From the NCBI GenBank assembly GCA_002411085.1, contig DHQK01000104.1, positions 5,710 through 15,827 on the forward strand: a stretch of 10,118 bases of DNA, read 5' to 3'. A program made the position numbers and the translations under genes. Origin of the DNA: Marinilabilia sp. UBA5340. GTDB lineage: Bacteria > Bacteroidota > Bacteroidia > Bacteroidales > Marinilabiliaceae. Below, one piece after another: positions 8,027-10,118 of the stretch. The notes beneath the pieces were generated by a model. It saw only the letters and a list, made by a program, of their open reading frames with translations. It made no database searches and had not been told where the DNA came from. Numbering within the stretch: position 1 is the stretch's first letter; every line of letters begins with the position of its first letter.

Positions 8027-9658
8027 TCATTTATACTCATACAACTGAATCCGCTGGATATCGAATTCATCCACAGGAATCCGCAAATGTCTTCCCTGAT
8101 GACTCTGATCTCCATTCATCCTAAACTTGCGAATCCATTCTCCTTCGTTCTTTTGGATCTGGTCTATCTCTCCTATTCCGGCAACTGACTCTTCGTCCAG
8201 GCTTTCAAATGTCACTACCACACCTGTTCCTGCGACAATAAACTCATCCTGCCCCAGAGAAATTATCAACCCGCCGGTTTCGGGCCACTCCGATCCATCA
8301 TTCGCAGCTGGATTCCACCCAAGGGTATAATCATGTTTAAAATGAAACTTATAATTCCCCATCACGAAAGAAGTATCCCGTCGTTCATTATTAAACCAGA
8401 CTCCGGCACTCTGTTCTCCCTGCTTTTCTGCAAGAAGAGGCGTTAGCTGATGGAGCACTTTGTAACTTTTGGTTAACGGAGCATTCGCCGGATCGGGCGT
8501 ATCTTCTATGGAAAAAGGACTAAATCCCATTGCATCATGTTCACCAAAAGCATAAAAAACACGTGCATGATTGCCCGGTTCGTTTCTGATCTCAGGAATA
8601 AACAGTGGGTTATTGGGCAAATGATAAAGATTGCACCAATGATTGAACCCGGGATCATAAATATCCAATGCATAAACATCAATGGCAGGAGCTCCCAGTT
8701 TCCAAACATCAATAAGATGAGCCAACGGACCGGCGGACGGATATTCGCCTGGCTTCCTGCCTCTTGAATTCAAGGCGGCATTGACATACATGGGCAAAGG
8801 ATAAACATCCTTTCCTGCCTGTGCTATCTCGCCGGCATATTTGGCAAAATGCCAGGCCATAAATAGTTCATCAGTATAAAGGCTTTCGCCAAAAACGTTC
8901 TCCCAATCGCCAGCTACCTTTTTCCCATTGGATTTCCACATCTCAGATAAATGCTCCTGTGTTCCTCGCTTTTCCTCTTTCAGCAAGTCGATAATCTGTT
9001 GGGGAACACCTTGATTAAATGCCTTGTTAGCTTCAGAATGATAATCACGGGCCTGAGGGATCATTCCTATCTCATTTTCCACCTGCACCATAATCACTGT
9101 ATTCTGATTACTGTCTTTTTCTTTAAGAAATTCCATCAGCTTCACAAAAGCCTTCTTATCAGCTTCCAGGTTATTTCGTGAGAATGGTGTCAGGATTTCA
9201 AGAGGTTTACCCTCTTTAGTTATACTCCTGGGAAATCGTTTCCAATCCCTTTTCACCCACAAAGGCGCATAACAGGACATACTGTTTTTCCAACTTCCAA
9301 ACCAAAGTAACACAAGTTTAGTATCATACTTCCGGGCCTGATTTATCAATTGATCCACCGAAGAAAAATCAAATTCTCCTTCCTCTGGTTCTACCAGTTC
9401 CCAATACACAGGAGCCAAAACGGTATTGAGCTTCATTGCCTGCAGGTCTGGCCAGATTTTCTCCATAAATCCGAGGTCGGAAGCACTGGAATTCCCCAGT
9501 TCACCTGCCAGCATGAGCCAGGGAGCACCATCCACCATCAACTGAGTTGTCTCCCCATTGAAATCAAGGTAAGGTATTTTTTCCCTCGTTTGGCCTACCA
9601 GCGCCCCTGTAATCATCAGAAACAAACAGGTTACAAACCATAAGTTAGTTTTTCGCAT
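8027..9658 (-). CDS. GH35 beta-galactosidase-like enzyme with DUF5597-type C-terminus
   Basis: 543 residues from the ATG at 9656-9658, which starts directly at a signal peptide (NLWFVTCLFLMITGALVG, cleavage near residue 22). An ATG at 9715 would add 19 residues before the signal and is less likely. Residues about 28-385 form a GH35 TIM barrel with DGAPWLMLAGELGNSSAS near its start, predicted acid/base Glu196 (QVENEIG) and nucleophile Glu356 (FIPEIRNEPG). The remainder (about 390-543) resembles the DUF5597 beta domain of short bacterial GH35 proteins. The family normally hydrolyses terminal beta-D-galactose with retention; with GH67 and GH43 as operon partners, the natural substrate may be a galactosyl or arabinopyranosyl decoration of xylan, which is inference. 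As the first gene, its 5' region carries the operon's candidate promoter. No T9SS sorting domain is present, so it is probably periplasmic. Confidence 0.92.
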   Translation of the reverse strand: MRKTNLWFVTCLFLMITGALVGQTREKIPYLDFNGETTQLMVDGAPWLMLAGELGNSSASDLGFMEKIWPDLQAMKLNTVLAPVYWELVEPEEGEFDFSSVDQLINQARKYDTKLVLLWFGSWKNSMSCYAPLWVKRDWKRFPRSITKEGKPLEILTPFSRNNLEADKKAFVKLMEFLKEKDSNQNTVIMVQVENEIGMIPQARDYHSEANKAFNQGVPQQIIDLLKEEKRGTQEHLSEMWKSNGKKVAGDWENVFGESLYTDELFMAWHFAKYAGEIAQAGKDVYPLPMYVNAALNSRGRKPGEYPSAGPLAHLIDVWKLGAPAIDVYALDIYDPGFNHWCNLYHLPNNPLFIPEIRNEPGNHARVFYAFGEHDAMGFSPFSIEDTPDPANAPLTKSYKVLHQLTPLLAEKQGEQSAGVWFNNERRDTSFVMGNYKFHFKHDYTLGWNPAANDGSEWPETGGLIISLGQDEFIVAGTGVVVTFESLDEESVAGIGEIDQIQKNEGEWIRKFRMNGDQSHQGRHLRIPVDEFDIQRIQLYEYK

Positions 9659-9718
9659 AACATGAATATTTTTACTTTTTTCGCTTGAAAAAATGGTCAA
9701 ACAACATTTTGTCATTAA

Positions 9719-9827
9719 TTCCAGGGAACTATATCCTCAGAGCGACTGGGGTTAAGAATGCAACAAACATAGCTCATCTTTGGTCAAAAAAAGAAATTCC
9801 TGGAACGAACATTCTGCTCTTCCGGAA
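9719..9827. promoter_or_regulatory. Three TTCC-N(0-2)-GGAA dyads around the operon promoter
   Basis: TTCCAGGGAA (9719-9728), TTCCTGGAA (9797-9805) and TTCCGGAA (9820-9827) share inverted TTCC and GGAA half-sites; the last lies in a perfect 12-bp palindrome TCTTCCGGAAGA (9818-9829). The first two also share flanks (AATTCC...GGAAC). The upstream two are centred 22-23 bases apart, about two DNA turns, near -44 and -66 of the predicted start; the third falls in the leader near +33. This arrangement resembles activator sites plus a downstream site. The regulator is unknown. Confidence 0.4.
9764..9771 (-). promoter_or_regulatory. Candidate Bacteroidota -7 promoter element for the GH35-GH67-GH43 operon
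   Basis: The minus strand reads TATGTTTG, an exact match to the Bacteroidota -7 consensus TAnnTTTG. Transcription would start near 9757, about 100 bases before the GH35 ATG. A TTTG occurs upstream (9785-9788 on the minus strand), but the 13-base gap is shorter than the usual gap to the -33 element. That weak -33 would fit a promoter needing an activator. The motif is short, so chance occurrence is possible. Confidence 0.45.
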
Positions 9828-10008
9828 GAATCAAATTATATTTTGAATATCATAAACTATCCCCTACTTCAAAAATTAAGATAACTCCATTCTCCAACTC
9901 ATCATTAAAATTAAGGTTCAGAATAAACAGGAATATCTTAAACAAAAAGATGGTTTTTGCCAATAACGAAAATAACAGTATAAATCTTCAAGAAGGTGTA
10001 AAAAAAAG

Positions 10009-10078
10009 TTTTTAGTGGGAACATTTATCAAAAAGAGTGAAATTTAACTCATAATTGGTAGATATTTATCACTAAAAA
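10009..10078. repeat. Nested inverted repeat at the right edge
   Basis: TTTTTAGTG (10009-10017) is a perfect inverted match to CACTAAAAA (10070-10078). Nearly concentric with these arms is GAGTGAAATTTAACTC (10035-10050), a 16-bp palindrome with one mismatched pair. The centres differ by one base. No T run follows either arm, so it does not look like an ordinary terminator; an operator for a gene beyond the window is possible. The region is AT-rich, so chance must be allowed for. Confidence 0.35.
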
Positions 10079-10118
10079 ATATCGACAAGCGTGTATGAAG
10101 AGATTATTATAAGAGATA

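Larger units (their letters stand above)
9659..10118. other. Non-coding upstream region of the glycosidase operon
   Basis: This AT-rich stretch of about 460 bases has no convincing gene on either strand. It holds a candidate promoter reading leftward, three TTCC/GGAA dyads and a nested inverted repeat, which are listed separately. If the -7 call is right, the operon has a 5' untranslated leader of about 100 bases. No riboswitch or tRNA-like fold was recognised. The right edge may be the upstream region of another gene, but none begins inside the window. Confidence 0.6.

Noticed and set aside
8008..8115. Longer GH67 start at 8115
   Set aside because: It would overlap the GH35 gene by 89 bases and hide the signal peptide, while the ATG at 8010 starts exactly at the signal.
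9656..9715. Longer GH35 start at ATG 9715
   Set aside because: It would place 19 polar residues ahead of a clear signal peptide that begins at the ATG of 9658.
9715..9777. Short minus-strand frame of 20 codons starting MSYVCC, as a possible leader peptide of the operon
   Set aside because: Its ATG lies upstream of the predicted transcription start and overlaps the -7 element, and it shows no attenuator-like codon run.
9950..10015. Short plus-strand reading frame of 21 codons starting MVFANNENNS
   Set aside because: It is very short, lacks a recognisable ribosome binding site or homology, lies in AT-rich non-coding DNA, and its stop overlaps an arm of the inverted repeat.

Overview
The window looks like Bacteroidota chromosome, from a lineage that has a type IX secretion system (T9SS). 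Two proteins end in recognisable T9SS type A C-terminal sorting domains. No start has a strong Shine-Dalgarno sequence, and a TAnnTTTG element, the usual Bacteroidota -7 promoter motif, lies upstream of the glycosidase operon. T9SS cargo argues against gut Bacteroides proper and fits an environmental group such as Marinilabiliales, Cytophagales or Flavobacteriia. The genus cannot be set from this sequence.

Layout: positions 1-3873 hold two tandem, same-strand paralogs, the first cut off at its 5' end by the window edge. Each encodes a large secreted right-handed beta-helix protein with 25-residue Gly-rich rungs, a choice-of-anchor-Q-like segment, a divergent InlB B-repeat-like domain and a T9SS sorting domain. 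The spacer between them (1564-1854) holds a stack of hairpins and a strong rho-independent terminator. A short convergent spacer (3874-4105) carries a terminator oriented for the opposite strand.

Positions 4106-9658 (minus strand) are a compact three-gene operon in transcription order GH35 (beta-galactosidase-like, with a DUF5597-type C-terminus), GH67 alpha-glucuronidase and GH43 beta-xylosidase/arabinofuranosidase lipoprotein. All three have export signals and intact predicted catalytic residues. Together they fit stepwise trimming of (methyl)glucuronoxylan oligosaccharides: removal of a cap or galactosyl-type residue, then (4-O-methyl)glucuronic acid, then xylose. No SusC/SusD pair, transporter or regulator is present in the window.

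Positions 9659-10118 are an AT-rich non-coding region upstream of the operon. It holds a candidate promoter, three TTCC-N(0-2)-GGAA dyads placed like activator sites, and a nested inverted repeat at the right edge. I see no clearly novel system. The items most worth following up are the dyads upstream of the operon, the GH35 role next to GH67, and the tandem beta-helix T9SS proteins.
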